49,008 bases of DNA from 66-474 sp036278635 (GTDB lineage Bacteria; Pseudomonadota; Gammaproteobacteria; Xanthomonadales; Rhodanobacteraceae): NCBI GenBank assembly GCA_036278635.1, contig DASUKQ010000009.1, positions 1 to 49,008 of the forward strand. Direction: 5' to 3'. Below the pieces are notes generated by a model. The model saw only the letters and a list, made by a program, of their open reading frames with translations. It did no database searches and was not told where the DNA came from. The position numbers were made by a program, and so were the translations under genes. Each line of letters begins with the position of its first letter. Positions within the stretch are counted from its first letter, which is position 1. Below are positions 23,964 through 33,063 of this stretch, one piece after another.

Positions 23964-25094
23964 CTATTTCCCGTTCCCGATTCCCGGCTCCTCGACGTAC
24001 TCGACGACTTCCAGCCCGAAGCCGGACAATCCGACCAGCTTGCGCGGCGTACCCAGCACGCGCAGTCGCCGCGCGCCGAGGTCCGCGAGGATCTGCGCGC
24101 CCAGCCCGAGCTGGCGCCATTCGCGCTGGTTGCTGGCGGCGCGCGACCCGGTGGTCGCAGGGGTGTCCACGGCGTGGTCCAGACGGGCGAGCAGCGCCGC
24201 GGGCGCCTCGTCGGCCGCCAGCACCACCACCACGCCGCGGCCCTCGTCGGCCACCCGCCGCAACGCCGCGGTCATGGTCAAGCCGAGGTCTTCACGCTTC
24301 AGGTGCAGCACGTCGGACAATGTGTTGCGCACGTGCACCCGCGCGAGAACGGGATCGGCGTCGTCCACGACGCCCCGCACGAGCGCGAAGTGCAAATCGC
24401 CGCGCAGGCGATCGCGCCAGCCGACGAGCCTGAATGCCCCGAATTCGGTTTCGACGTCGGACTCGTGGATCCGCTCGATGGTGTTCTCGGTGGCAAGGCG
24501 ATGTCGGATCAGGTCCGCGATGCTGCCGATCCTGATGCCGTGCTTTTTGGCGAAGGCTTCGAGATCCGGAAGCCGCGCCATCGACCCGTCCTCGCGCAGG
24601 ACCTCGACCAGCACGCCGGCCGATTCGCAACCGGCCATGGCGGCAAGATCGACCGCGGCCTCGGTGTGGCCGGCGCGCGTCAGCACACCGCCCGCCTGTG
24701 CCTGCAACGGGAACACGTGGCCGGGCTGGATGAGATCGTCCGGGCGGGCATCGGGCGCGACCGCGGTCCGGATCGTCACGGCCCGATCGTGCGCCGAGAT
24801 GCCGGTGCTGACGCCGTGCGCGGCCTCGATCGAAACGGTGAAGTTGGTGTGCAGGGGCGAGGCGTTGTCGCGCACCATCGGCTGCAGGCCGAGCCGCCGG
24901 CAACGCGCCGGATCGAGCGCGAGGCAGATCAGCCCGCGCCCCTCGCGCGCCATGAAATTCACGTCTTCGGGCCGCACCTTGTCGGCGGCCATGATCAGGT
25001 CGCCCTCGTTTTCGCGATCCTCGTCGTCGAGCATCACCACCATGCGGCCGGCGGCGATGTCCACCAGCAATTCGGGAATGGTTGCAAAAGCCAT
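23964..25094 (-). CDS. ribB: 3,4-dihydroxy-2-butanone-4-phosphate synthase with decayed GTP-cyclohydrolase II domain
   Basis: The protein has 376 residues. The N-domain (1-200) has the metal and substrate motif DDEDRENEGDLIMAA, the STGISAHDRA loop and AGHTEAAVDLAAMAG, so it should make dihydroxybutanone phosphate from ribulose 5-phosphate. The C-domain occupies the place of GTP cyclohydrolase II. The zinc-binding ECLTGD...RCDCG stretch expected after VLARVHVRN is missing, being replaced by TLSDVLHLKREDLGL, so that activity is almost certainly absent. Such RibBX-type proteins are known in proteobacteria. A separate ribA is expected elsewhere. The last seven residues (PGIGNGK) are encoded by heptamer-repeat DNA. 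Confidence 0.93.
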   Translation of the reverse strand: MAFATIPELLVDIAAGRMVVMLDDEDRENEGDLIMAADKVRPEDVNFMAREGRGLICLALDPARCRRLGLQPMVRDNASPLHTNFTVSIEAAHGVSTGISAHDRAVTIRTAVAPDARPDDLIQPGHVFPLQAQAGGVLTRAGHTEAAVDLAAMAGCESAGVLVEVLREDGSMARLPDLEAFAKKHGIRIGSIADLIRHRLATENTIERIHESDVETEFGAFRLVGWRDRLRGDLHFALVRGVVDDADPVLARVHVRNTLSDVLHLKREDLGLTMTAALRRVADEGRGVVVVLAADEAPAALLARLDHAVDTPATTGSRAASNQREWRQLGLGAQILADLGARRLRVLGTPRKLVGLSGFGLEVVEYVEEPGIGNGK

Positions 25095-25098
25095 GGGT

Positions 25099-25698
25099 TC
25101 AATGCTCCTTGTTCGCCAGCAGCCGTTCGACATGACGCGCCAGCATGTCGACCTCAAGATTGACGCGATCACCCACGCGGCGGTCGCGGAACGTCGTCAC
25201 CGCAACCGTGTGCGGGATCAAATTGACGTCGAACCGACCGTCCTCGGCAGCGTTGACCGTGAGGCTGACCCCATCCACGCAGATCGAACCCTTCGCGGCG
25301 ATGTAGCGTGACAACGCCGGCGGCACCTCGATCCGCCAGCGCTGCGAGCGCGCATCCGGTTCGACCGCGACGAGGGTGCCGAGTCCATCAATGTGTCCGG
25401 ACACGAGGTGCCCGCCCAGCCGATCGGACAGGCGCATCGCCTTTTCGAGATTGACCGCGTCGCCTTCGCGCAGGCTGCCCAGGGTCGTCAGCAACAGCGA
25501 CTCGTTGGAGACATCGAACGCCAGCGCGTCGCCCTCGCGCGCGACCACGGTGAGGCAGCAGCCCGACACCGCGATGCTGTCGCCCGGCGCGACATCGGAT
25601 AGATCCAGGTCCGGCGCGGCAACGGTCAAACGCAGGTCGCCGCCGCGCTCCTGCCGCCCCGCGATGGTGCCCGTGGCCTCGATGATGCCTGTGAACAT
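25099..25698 (-). CDS. ribE: Riboflavin synthase, alpha subunit
   Basis: Converts two lumazine molecules to riboflavin plus the ribitylaminouracil. The 199-residue protein shows the internal duplication of the family: MFTGIIEATGTI opens the first barrel, with SIAVSGCCLTVV. The second barrel has HLVSGHIDGLGTL and SICVDGVSLTVN. NLIPHTVAVTT precedes the C-terminal helix. It is the first gene after the FMN riboswitch and 4 bases before ribB. The ATG at 25698 gives a perfect N-terminus. Confidence 0.96.
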   Translation of the reverse strand: MFTGIIEATGTIAGRQERGGDLRLTVAAPDLDLSDVAPGDSIAVSGCCLTVVAREGDALAFDVSNESLLLTTLGSLREGDAVNLEKAMRLSDRLGGHLVSGHIDGLGTLVAVEPDARSQRWRIEVPPALSRYIAAKGSICVDGVSLTVNAAEDGRFDVNLIPHTVAVTTFRDRRVGDRVNLEVDMLARHVERLLANKEH

Positions 25699-25752
25699 CA
25701 GCGCGCCCCCGCGAAGAAGACGGCCGCAAAATCATGTAGGTCGAGCACGAAA

Positions 25753-25781
25753 CGTTCTCCGCGTGATGGCCTGCGAGAACG
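25753..25781 (-). terminator. Hairpin between riboswitch and ribE
   Basis: CGTTCTCGCAGG and its partner GCGGAGAACG form a stem of at least 7 bp, followed on the minus strand by TTTCG. It lies between the aptamer and ribE and could be the conditional terminator or expression platform. The T-tract is short. Confidence 0.4.
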
Positions 25782-25826
25782 CTCCAAGGCATGAGTCCGG
25801 CGCGCCGCCAGGGCCGCGCACCCGAC

Positions 25827-25993
25827 CGTCTTCTCTTTATCCGGACTCTCCGGCGACGTTGACCTGTCGCCGACCGTCGGCTCCGGCATTCGACCGGATC
25901 TGCTGACCCCGCGACTGTCGTCGCGGGCGCTCGCGGGCTCGCGTCCATCGGACACCTACCGCCGGTGGGGAATTGCGCCCCGCCCTGAAGACG
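25827..25993 (-). promoter_or_regulatory. FMN riboswitch (RFN element)
   Basis: Read on the minus strand, the aptamer opens GTCTTCAGGGCGGGG and has AATTCCCCACCGGCGGTA. It goes on through GAGCCCGCGAGCG, GGTCAGCAGATCCGGT and CGGAGCCGACGGT, and closes AGTCCGGATAAAGAGAAGAC. These blocks occur in the RFN consensus order, and the outer GAAGACG/CGTCTTC pair forms the P1 region. FMN binding should repress ribE and the downstream rib genes. The element lies after ribD, so ribD expression may be partly independent. Confidence 0.93.
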
Positions 25994-26025
25994 TTGTGGT
26001 TGCCGGCGGATGCACCGGCACGCGA

Positions 26026-26031
26026 ATTGTA
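26026..26031 (-). promoter_or_regulatory. Candidate -10 box upstream of the FMN riboswitch
   Basis: TACAAT reads on the minus strand, with a predicted start about 25 bases before the aptamer. It lies in the 73-base gap between the ribD stop and the riboswitch and would give ribE its own promoter. No good -35 box is seen. Confidence 0.4.
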
Positions 26032-26066
26032 GCACCGCGCGAAGCCGCGCCTGCGCGCGGATGGCT

Positions 26067-27206
26067 TCAGTCCGGCCGCAACAGCAGCCGCCAATCGGCG
26101 CCGACCCGGCGTTGCCCGACCACGCGCAGGTTGCGGCGCGACGCCATGCCGTCGAGTGGCGGCAACACGAGCAACGGTCGCGCGCTGTCGCCCAGCAGCG
26201 TCGGCGCGACATACAGCAGCAACTCGTCGACGAGGCCGCGCGCGAACAACGCGCCGCACAACCCCGGCCCGGCCTCTACCTGCAGCTCGTTGACGCCGCG
26301 CGCGGCCAGCAGGCGCACCACCGCATCGAGGTCGAGCCTGCCGTCCGGATCGGCCGGCACGGCGGCAAGTTCGGCGCGCGCGTAACGATCGTCGCGCCGC
26401 GCGGCGTCCGGGGCATGCAGCACCAGCGTCGGCGCGCCGTCGTCCAACAAGCGAGCGTCGGCCCGCAGGGCGTCGAGACGCGCATCCAGCACCACGCGCA
26501 GCGGTTTGAAGCCCTCCCCTTCAAGGGGAGGGTTTGGGTGGGGGTGGGTTCGAGCCAGCCGCACCGTCAACCCCGGATTATCCGCGCGCGCGGTGCCGGC
26601 GGCGGTCAGGATCGCCGAGCTGCGTGCGCGCCAGCGCTGCACGTCGGCACGAGCGGCCTCGCCGGTGATCCATTTCGATTCGCCACTGGCCAACGCGGTA
26701 CGACCATCCAGGCTCGTCGCCAGCTTCACGCGCACCCATGGCCGGCCGCGTTCGAATCGCGAGAAAAACCCGCGGTTCAACTCGCGGGCGGCGTCGCGCA
26801 TCAATCCGCTTGCAACGGCGATGCCGGCTTCACGCAGCCGTTCCAGCCCCATCCCGGCGACCTTCGGGTTCGGATCGCGGGACGCCACCACGATCCGTGC
26901 AATGCCCGCCTCGATCAGCGCATCCGTGCACGGCGGGGTGCGTCCGTGGTGCGTGCAGGGTTCCAGGGTCGTGTAGACCGTCGCGCCGCGCGCGCGATCG
27001 CCCGCGGCACGCATCGCAAACACCTCCGCGTGCGGGCCACCGGCGCGCTGGTGCCATCCTTCGCCCGCCACGCCATCGCCGTGCGCAATCACGCAGCCGA
27101 CGCGCGGATTGGGTTGCGTGGTCCTGAGGCCGCGCTCGGCCAGCCGCAACGCGCGCGCCATCAACACGTGATCGACGGCCGAAATGGTGTCAGGGACAAT
27201 TTTCAT
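26067..27206 (-). CDS. ribD: Bifunctional pyrimidine deaminase/reductase with repeat-derived segments
   Basis: RibD catalyses the second and third steps of riboflavin synthesis. The 379-residue protein has a deaminase domain with GGPHAEVFA and the zinc ligands EPCTHHGRTPPC, then a reductase domain from about residue 155 (VRVKLATSLDGRTA, GEAARADVQ, NELQVEAGPGL). Residues 1-9 (MKIVPDTIS) are encoded by a GGTGTCAGGGACAATTT repeat. Residues about 219-232 (THPHPNPPLEGEG) are encoded by a CCCCTTCAAGGGG palindromic repeat lying in a loop before PLRVVLDARL. Both catalytic centres are intact. The ATG at 27206 has GGGAG 9 bases upstream; a TTG at 27215 is the alternative. Confidence 0.92.
   Translation of the reverse strand: MKIVPDTISAVDHVLMARALRLAERGLRTTQPNPRVGCVIAHGDGVAGEGWHQRAGGPHAEVFAMRAAGDRARGATVYTTLEPCTHHGRTPPCTDALIEAGIARIVVASRDPNPKVAGMGLERLREAGIAVASGLMRDAARELNRGFFSRFERGRPWVRVKLATSLDGRTALASGESKWITGEAARADVQRWRARSSAILTAAGTARADNPGLTVRLARTHPHPNPPLEGEGFKPLRVVLDARLDALRADARLLDDGAPTLVLHAPDAARRDDRYARAELAAVPADPDGRLDLDAVVRLLAARGVNELQVEAGPGLCGALFARGLVDELLLYVAPTLLGDSARPLLVLPPLDGMASRRNLRVVGQRRVGADWRLLLRPD
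26511..26552. repeat. CCCCTTCAAGGGG palindromic repeat inside ribD
   Basis: CCCTCCCCTTCAAGGGGAGGG followed by a G/T-rich tail (GGTGGGGGTGGG) is the same family as the repeats at 43513, 46376 and 46453. Here it is in frame with ribD. Confidence 0.85.
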
Positions 27207-27278
27207 GCCGGGCAACTCCCACTCTCGAGTCCGATGGCAAAAATTGTCCCTGACACCATTTCACGGACACCATTTCAC
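27182..27278. repeat. Inverted pair of GGTGTCAGGGACAATTT repeats
   Basis: The left arm at 27182-27209 (AAATGGTGTCAGGGACAATT then TTCATGCC) is matched by the right arm at 27236-27261 (GGCAAAAATTGTCCCTGACA then CCATTT), with about 26 bases between. A third partial copy (GGACACCATTTCAC) follows to 27278. Such pairs resemble REP elements mobilised by REP-associated tyrosine transposases, although no such gene is in the window. The left arm supplies the ribD start codon region. Confidence 0.85.
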
Positions 27279-27280
27279 GC

Positions 27281-27805
27281 TCAGCGCTTCTTGTTCTTGT
27301 CGATCGGCACCACCGCGCCGCCGATCAGCGGCAACTGGCTTTCGCTGGCGGGCAATTCGTGTTCGAGGCGATCGAGTTCTTCGCGGAAGTCGGCGACGTC
27401 TTCGAAGGAACGGTACACCGAGGCGTAACGCACATAGCCGACGTGGTCGAGCTTGCGCAGCTCCACCATCACCAGCTCGCCGATCCGGCGCGAGGGCAGT
27501 TCCCGTTCAGTGGAAACGCGCAACTGGCGCACCACCGCGCGCACCGCCGCTTCGATCCTGTCCTCGGTGACCGGCCGCTTGTGCAGCGCGCGGTCGAAGC
27601 CGGTACGCAGCTTGCGTGCATCGAAGGCTTCGCGACGGCCGTCGTCCTTGATGATCGCCGGCAACTTCAATTCCACCGTTTCCACCGTCGAGAACCGCTC
27701 ACCGCACGACGGGCACTCACGGCGCCGGCGGATGGTCGAGCCTTCCTCCGAAACGCGCGAATCGATCACGCGGGTGTCGACGTTCTGGCAGAAGGGGCAG
27801 TGCAT
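27281..27805 (-). CDS. nrdR: Ribonucleotide reductase repressor NrdR
   Basis: NrdR is an ATP/dATP-sensing repressor of ribonucleotide reductase genes. It has 174 residues. The N-terminal zinc ribbon is CPFC...CPSCGERF, and the ATP-cone follows from KDDGRREAFDARKL, with IGELVMVELRKLD and YVRYASVYRSFEDV at its end. The C-terminal 25 residues are a variable tail. It precedes ribD, as in many bacteria, with a REP-like inverted repeat in the gap. Confidence 0.95.
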   Translation of the reverse strand: MHCPFCQNVDTRVIDSRVSEEGSTIRRRRECPSCGERFSTVETVELKLPAIIKDDGRREAFDARKLRTGFDRALHKRPVTEDRIEAAVRAVVRQLRVSTERELPSRRIGELVMVELRKLDHVGYVRYASVYRSFEDVADFREELDRLEHELPASESQLPLIGGAVVPIDKNKKR

Positions 27806-27961
27806 TATCGGGACCCGGGCCCCGGGGCCCGGGACCCGGGGAAAGGCGGAGCGTGCGGGACATCGATGCCGAAGGGAAGTCTTCGTGCAATTCGGCGACA
27901 GAACCGCTGTCGACTCGACGCTCTGCCGAGTCCCGAGTCCCGGGACCCGAGTCCCGGCTCC
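27806..27961. repeat. glyA-nrdR spacer built from GGGACYC arrays
   Basis: Both ends are heptamer arrays: GGGACCCGGGCCCCGGGGCC at 27810-27829 and GAGTCCCGAGTCCCGGGACC at 27928-27947. About 90 bases of other sequence lie between. The layout of array-core-array resembles the element at 10520-10627, but the core differs. Confidence 0.7.
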
Positions 27962-29230
27962 TCAGCCATACACCGGAAACCTCGCGCACTGGGCGTTGAC
28001 CAGGCCGCGCACGTTCTCGATCACCGCATCATCGTTCGGCGCGTCCAGCACGTCGGCGACCCAGCCGGCGAGTTCGATGCAATCGCTTTCCTTGTAGCCG
28101 CGCGTGGTCACCGCCGGCGTGCCGATGCGCAGCCCGGACGTGACGAACGGCTTTTGCGGATCGTTCGGCACTGCGTTCTTGTTGACGGTGATATGCGCCT
28201 TGCCCAGTGCCGCCTCCGCGTCCTTGCCGGTCAGCTTCTTGCCGATCAGGTCGACGAGGAACAGATGGTCCTCGGTGCCCCCGGACACGATCCTGTAACC
28301 GCGTTCCTTCAGGGTCTTCGCCATGGCCTTGGCGTTCTTGACGACCTGTTGCTGATAAGTCTTGAACGAAGGCTCCAGCGCTTCCTTGAACGCCACGGCT
28401 TTCGCCGCGATCACGTGCATCAGCGGGCCGCCCTGCAGGCCGGGAAACACGATCGACTGCAGTTTTTTCTTGATGTCTTCGGCGTGCCCACCCATCGCGG
28501 AATCCTTCGCGACGATCAGCCCGCCGCGCGGGCCGCGCAGGGTCTTGTGGGTGGTGGACGTGACGACATGCGCGTGCGGCAACGGGCTCGGATACACCCC
28601 CGCCGCGATCAGGCCGGCCACGTGCGCCATGTCCACGAACAGGTACGCGCCCACCTTGTCGGCAATCTGCCGGAAACGCGCCCAGTCCATCACTTGCGAA
28701 TAAGCACTGAAGCCGGCCACGACCATCTTCGGCTTGTGCTCGACGGCAAGCTTTTCGACCGCGTCGTAATCGACCAGGCCTTCGTCGCCCACGCCGTACT
28801 GCACCGCGTTGAACACCTTGCCCGAAAGATTCGGCTTGGCGCCATGGGTCAGGTGTCCGCCGTGCGCGAGGCTCATGCCGAGGATGGTGTCGCCGGGTTC
28901 CAGCAGTGCAAAGTACACGGCCTGGTTGGCCTGCGAACCCGAATGCGGCTGCACGTTGGCGTAGTCGCAGTCGAACAGTTGCTTCAGGCGGTCGATCGCC
29001 AGCTTTTCGGCAACATCCACGTACTGGCACCCGCCGTAGTAACGCTTGCCCGGATAGCCTTCCGCGTACTTGTTGGTCAGCACGCTGCCCTGCGCTTCCA
29101 GGACGCGCGGACTGGCGTAGTTTTCCGAGGCGATCAGTTCGACGTGGTCCTCCTGCCGCTGGCGTTCTTCCATGATCGCGCTGGCAAGGGCATCGTCGTA
29201 ACCGGCAATCCGCATTTCGTGGCTGTACAT
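27962..29230 (-). CDS. glyA: Serine hydroxymethyltransferase
   Basis: A PLP enzyme that converts serine and tetrahydrofolate to glycine and methylene-THF, the main source of one-carbon units. It has 422 residues. Landmarks are ELIASENYASPRVLEAQGS, NKYAEGYPGKRYYGGC, NVQPHSGSQAN, MAHVAGLIA and the PLP lysine in TSTTHKTLRGPRGG. GPLMHVIAAKAVAF and the C-terminal GLRIGTPAVTTRG complete it. GAGGAT precedes the ATG at 29230, and a TAAGAT -10-like box lies about 35 bases upstream. glyA-nrdR-ribD is a common gene order in proteobacteria. Confidence 0.96.
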   Translation of the reverse strand: MYSHEMRIAGYDDALASAIMEERQRQEDHVELIASENYASPRVLEAQGSVLTNKYAEGYPGKRYYGGCQYVDVAEKLAIDRLKQLFDCDYANVQPHSGSQANQAVYFALLEPGDTILGMSLAHGGHLTHGAKPNLSGKVFNAVQYGVGDEGLVDYDAVEKLAVEHKPKMVVAGFSAYSQVMDWARFRQIADKVGAYLFVDMAHVAGLIAAGVYPSPLPHAHVVTSTTHKTLRGPRGGLIVAKDSAMGGHAEDIKKKLQSIVFPGLQGGPLMHVIAAKAVAFKEALEPSFKTYQQQVVKNAKAMAKTLKERGYRIVSGGTEDHLFLVDLIGKKLTGKDAEAALGKAHITVNKNAVPNDPQKPFVTSGLRIGTPAVTTRGYKESDCIELAGWVADVLDAPNDDAVIENVRGLVNAQCARFPVYG

Positions 29231-29340
29231 CGTGATCCTCGGCAAGGCGTTGGCAAACACGAATCTTAGCCCTTTCGGCACATCGGCGCTGGCCTCGCGG
29301 CTTTTACAATCGCCCTTTTTTGCATACTCGTAGGCATTGC

Positions 29341-30411
29341 ATGAACATTCGACTGGATTGGACCAGCCTCCTGTTCGCGCTGGCGCTGCTCGCGGCAACC
29401 CCGGCAGCACTCGCCACGACCACCCACGGCGTCGGCTTCGCCGCGATCACGATCCACGATCCGGTCAACGGCAGCACCATGCCGGGCTACGTGTTCTATC
29501 CGACCTCGCACGCCAGCGCCGTGACCGAAGTCGGGCCGTACAGGGTGCACGCGACACGCGACGCGCCACCCCTTGCCGGCGCCAGGCCACTGGTGGTGAT
29601 CTCGCACGGCCATGGCGGTTCGGATCTCGACCTGCACCATCTCGCGGTCTACCTCGCCGGTCACGGATTCGTCACGGCGACGCTTCAGCATCCCAAGGAC
29701 AACTTCCGCGACACCAGCGGAGAGGGCACCCCTGTCGTGGAGATAGGGCGACCGATCCAGGTCAAGGCCACCATCAGCATGTTGCTTGAGAACCCGCAAT
29801 GGAAACCGCTGATCGATCCGAACCGCGTCGGTGTGGTCGGATTTTCACATGGCGGTTACACTGCGCTGATGGTGGTTGGTGCGGTGCCCCGCTTCGAGCG
29901 CTGGGCCGCCTATTGCGCGCATCACCCCACCGCCACCGATCTTTGCGGCACGCCACAACAAATCGCCATGCTGCGAAACAAGGCCGGAAAGCAGAAATGG
30001 CAGGCGCATATGGCGATTCTGCAAAAGAACCTCACGCGTTGGGGCAACACCGACGACCCACGCGTCAAGGCTGCTTTTGTCATGGCGCCATTCAGCATCG
30101 TCTTCGACAAGGCAGGGCTTGCAAGGGTCAACCGCCCGGTCTTTCTTTACGATTCCCGCGACGACCACATCTTGCCGTTGCAGGACAACACCCTGCGCAT
30201 TGCCCCGCTGATCAAAACGCTGGTCGGCATCAGGATCATCCCCAAGGCAACGCATTTCGTATTCCTCGGGTCCTGCTCGCCGCAACTGACCAGGAAAGCG
30301 CCAAAAATCTGCACGGCACCCCCCGGCGTCAATAGGGTGACTACACAACACCAGATCAACGCCGATGCGCTGGCGTTCTTCCGCAAGACGCTGACCATCC
30401 CCGCGCACTGA
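29341..30411 (+). CDS. Exported alpha/beta hydrolase (dienelactone hydrolase-like)
   Basis: This 356-residue secreted hydrolase has a signal peptide at residues 1-26 (hydrophobic LLFALALLAA, end ALATT). The nucleophile elbow is GVVGFSHGGYTA with Ser169. The oxyanion region is VVISHGHGGS, and the late histidine is in KATHFVF. The layout is that of predicted dienelactone hydrolases and PAF-acetylhydrolase-like esterases. A cysteine-rich C-terminal part (SCSPQ, KICTAPPG) could form disulfides in the periplasm. A TACAAT at 29305-29310 could be its -10 box. The substrate is unknown. Confidence 0.82.
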   Translation: MNIRLDWTSLLFALALLAATPAALATTTHGVGFAAITIHDPVNGSTMPGYVFYPTSHASAVTEVGPYRVHATRDAPPLAGARPLVVISHGHGGSDLDLHHLAVYLAGHGFVTATLQHPKDNFRDTSGEGTPVVEIGRPIQVKATISMLLENPQWKPLIDPNRVGVVGFSHGGYTALMVVGAVPRFERWAAYCAHHPTATDLCGTPQQIAMLRNKAGKQKWQAHMAILQKNLTRWGNTDDPRVKAAFVMAPFSIVFDKAGLARVNRPVFLYDSRDDHILPLQDNTLRIAPLIKTLVGIRIIPKATHFVFLGSCSPQLTRKAPKICTAPPGVNRVTTQHQINADALAFFRKTLTIPAH

Positions 30412-30501
30412 TTGGCGTTCCGGCGCGACGTACGCGATAATGCCCGGTTCGCTGCCTGCGATTGCGCGGGCGCGGCAGCCCAGGCAACCACCGGAAAATC
30501 C

Positions 30502-32163
<1,662 letters not shown>

Positions 32164-32585
32164 AGGCCGGGACTTGGGACTTGGGACTCGGGACTCGGGA
32201 AGAGCATAAAGCATCGTCGTCATTCCGGGGCTGGCCCCAGCTTCACCGCGGGCAGAACCCGGAATCCACTTTGCTCCGCTCGTCGCGCGGAAAGGCAAGA
32301 CCGGCAACCCGCCGCATCCCCGAAGCAAGCATGGTAGGTTGGGCTGATTCCGGGCTTCATCCGGAAGAAGCCCAACGACCGTCCACGTCCGTCGGGCTTC
32401 CCTACGCTCGGCACCAACCTGCATAAGCACTCCGGTGCGCGCCTCACCCCGCAGCCGCGGAGTACCGTAGGTTGGGTTGACCCCGGCCTCATCGGGGGAA
32501 GCCCAACAGCCGTCCGGGAACGTTGGGCTTCCCCCGGATCGCGCCCGAGGTCAGCACCAACCTGCAAAAGCGCTCCGGCGCACCC
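32164..32585. repeat. 422-bp repeat island between ettA and rimI
   Basis: No gene is seen. In order: a GGGACTTGGGACTCGGGACT array (32168-32200); a CATTCCGGGGCTGGCCCCAG hairpin module (32220-32266); and two direct copies of an element starting GTAGGTTGGG(C/T)TGA and containing GAAGCCCAAC and CACCAACCTGCA (32334-32440 and 32467-32580). The two copies are about 110 bp each and roughly 75-80% alike by eye. Confidence 0.75.
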
Positions 32586-33062
32586 CTAGCCTCCTTCCGG
32601 CACCAACTCCATCGCCATCACGATGGCGTCCTCCCGGCCGCGCCGTGCGGGGTAATAGTTCGGGCGGTGGCCGATCTCGTTGAAACCGGCGCGCTCGTAC
32701 ATCGCGTGCGCCAGCTCGTTGGACGGGCGCACTTCGAGGAACACCCGCTGTGCGTGGTGCCAGCGCGCGAGATCCAGCATGCGCTGGAGCAGGTACGCGC
32801 CATGCCCCCGCCCCTGGTGCAACGGGGCCACGCAGACGTTGAGGATATGCGCCTCGCCTGCGCCCACCGACAGGATCCCGTAACCGATGACCGCACCGCC
32901 CTGTTCCAGCACCCAGCAGTGATGTCCGTTGTCGAGGCAGCTTCGGAAAATCCCGCGCGACCATGGGAACTCGTACGCCGCAGCCTCGATGTTGGCGACC
33001 GCCGAAACATCCTGGAGCGTCATCGGACGCAAGCCCGCTTCGAGTGGCGCAACCGCGACCAT
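32586..33062 (-). CDS. rimI: Ribosomal protein alanine N-acetyltransferase RimI
   Basis: A GNAT enzyme that acetylates the N-terminal alanine of ribosomal protein S18. The predicted protein has 158 residues. It has RPMTLQDVSAVANIEAAAYEFPWS, the acetyl-CoA motif VAPLHQGRGHGAYLLQ, LEVRPSNELAHAMYERAGF and the end YYPARRGREDAIVM, the RimI signature (only parts quoted). The start is taken at ATG 33062, one base after the preceding stop; an internal ATG 13 codons later is possible. The holD-rimI order is the same as in E. coli. Confidence 0.92.
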   Translation of the reverse strand: MVAVAPLEAGLRPMTLQDVSAVANIEAAAYEFPWSRGIFRSCLDNGHHCWVLEQGGAVIGYGILSVGAGEAHILNVCVAPLHQGRGHGAYLLQRMLDLARWHHAQRVFLEVRPSNELAHAMYERAGFNEIGHRPNYYPARRGREDAIVMAMELVPEGG

Positions 33063-33063
33063 T

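Noticed and set aside
23964..25094. Bifunctional RibBA including GTP cyclohydrolase II
   Set aside because: The zinc-binding cysteine motif of GTP cyclohydrolase II is missing, so only the dihydroxybutanone-phosphate synthase half is credited.
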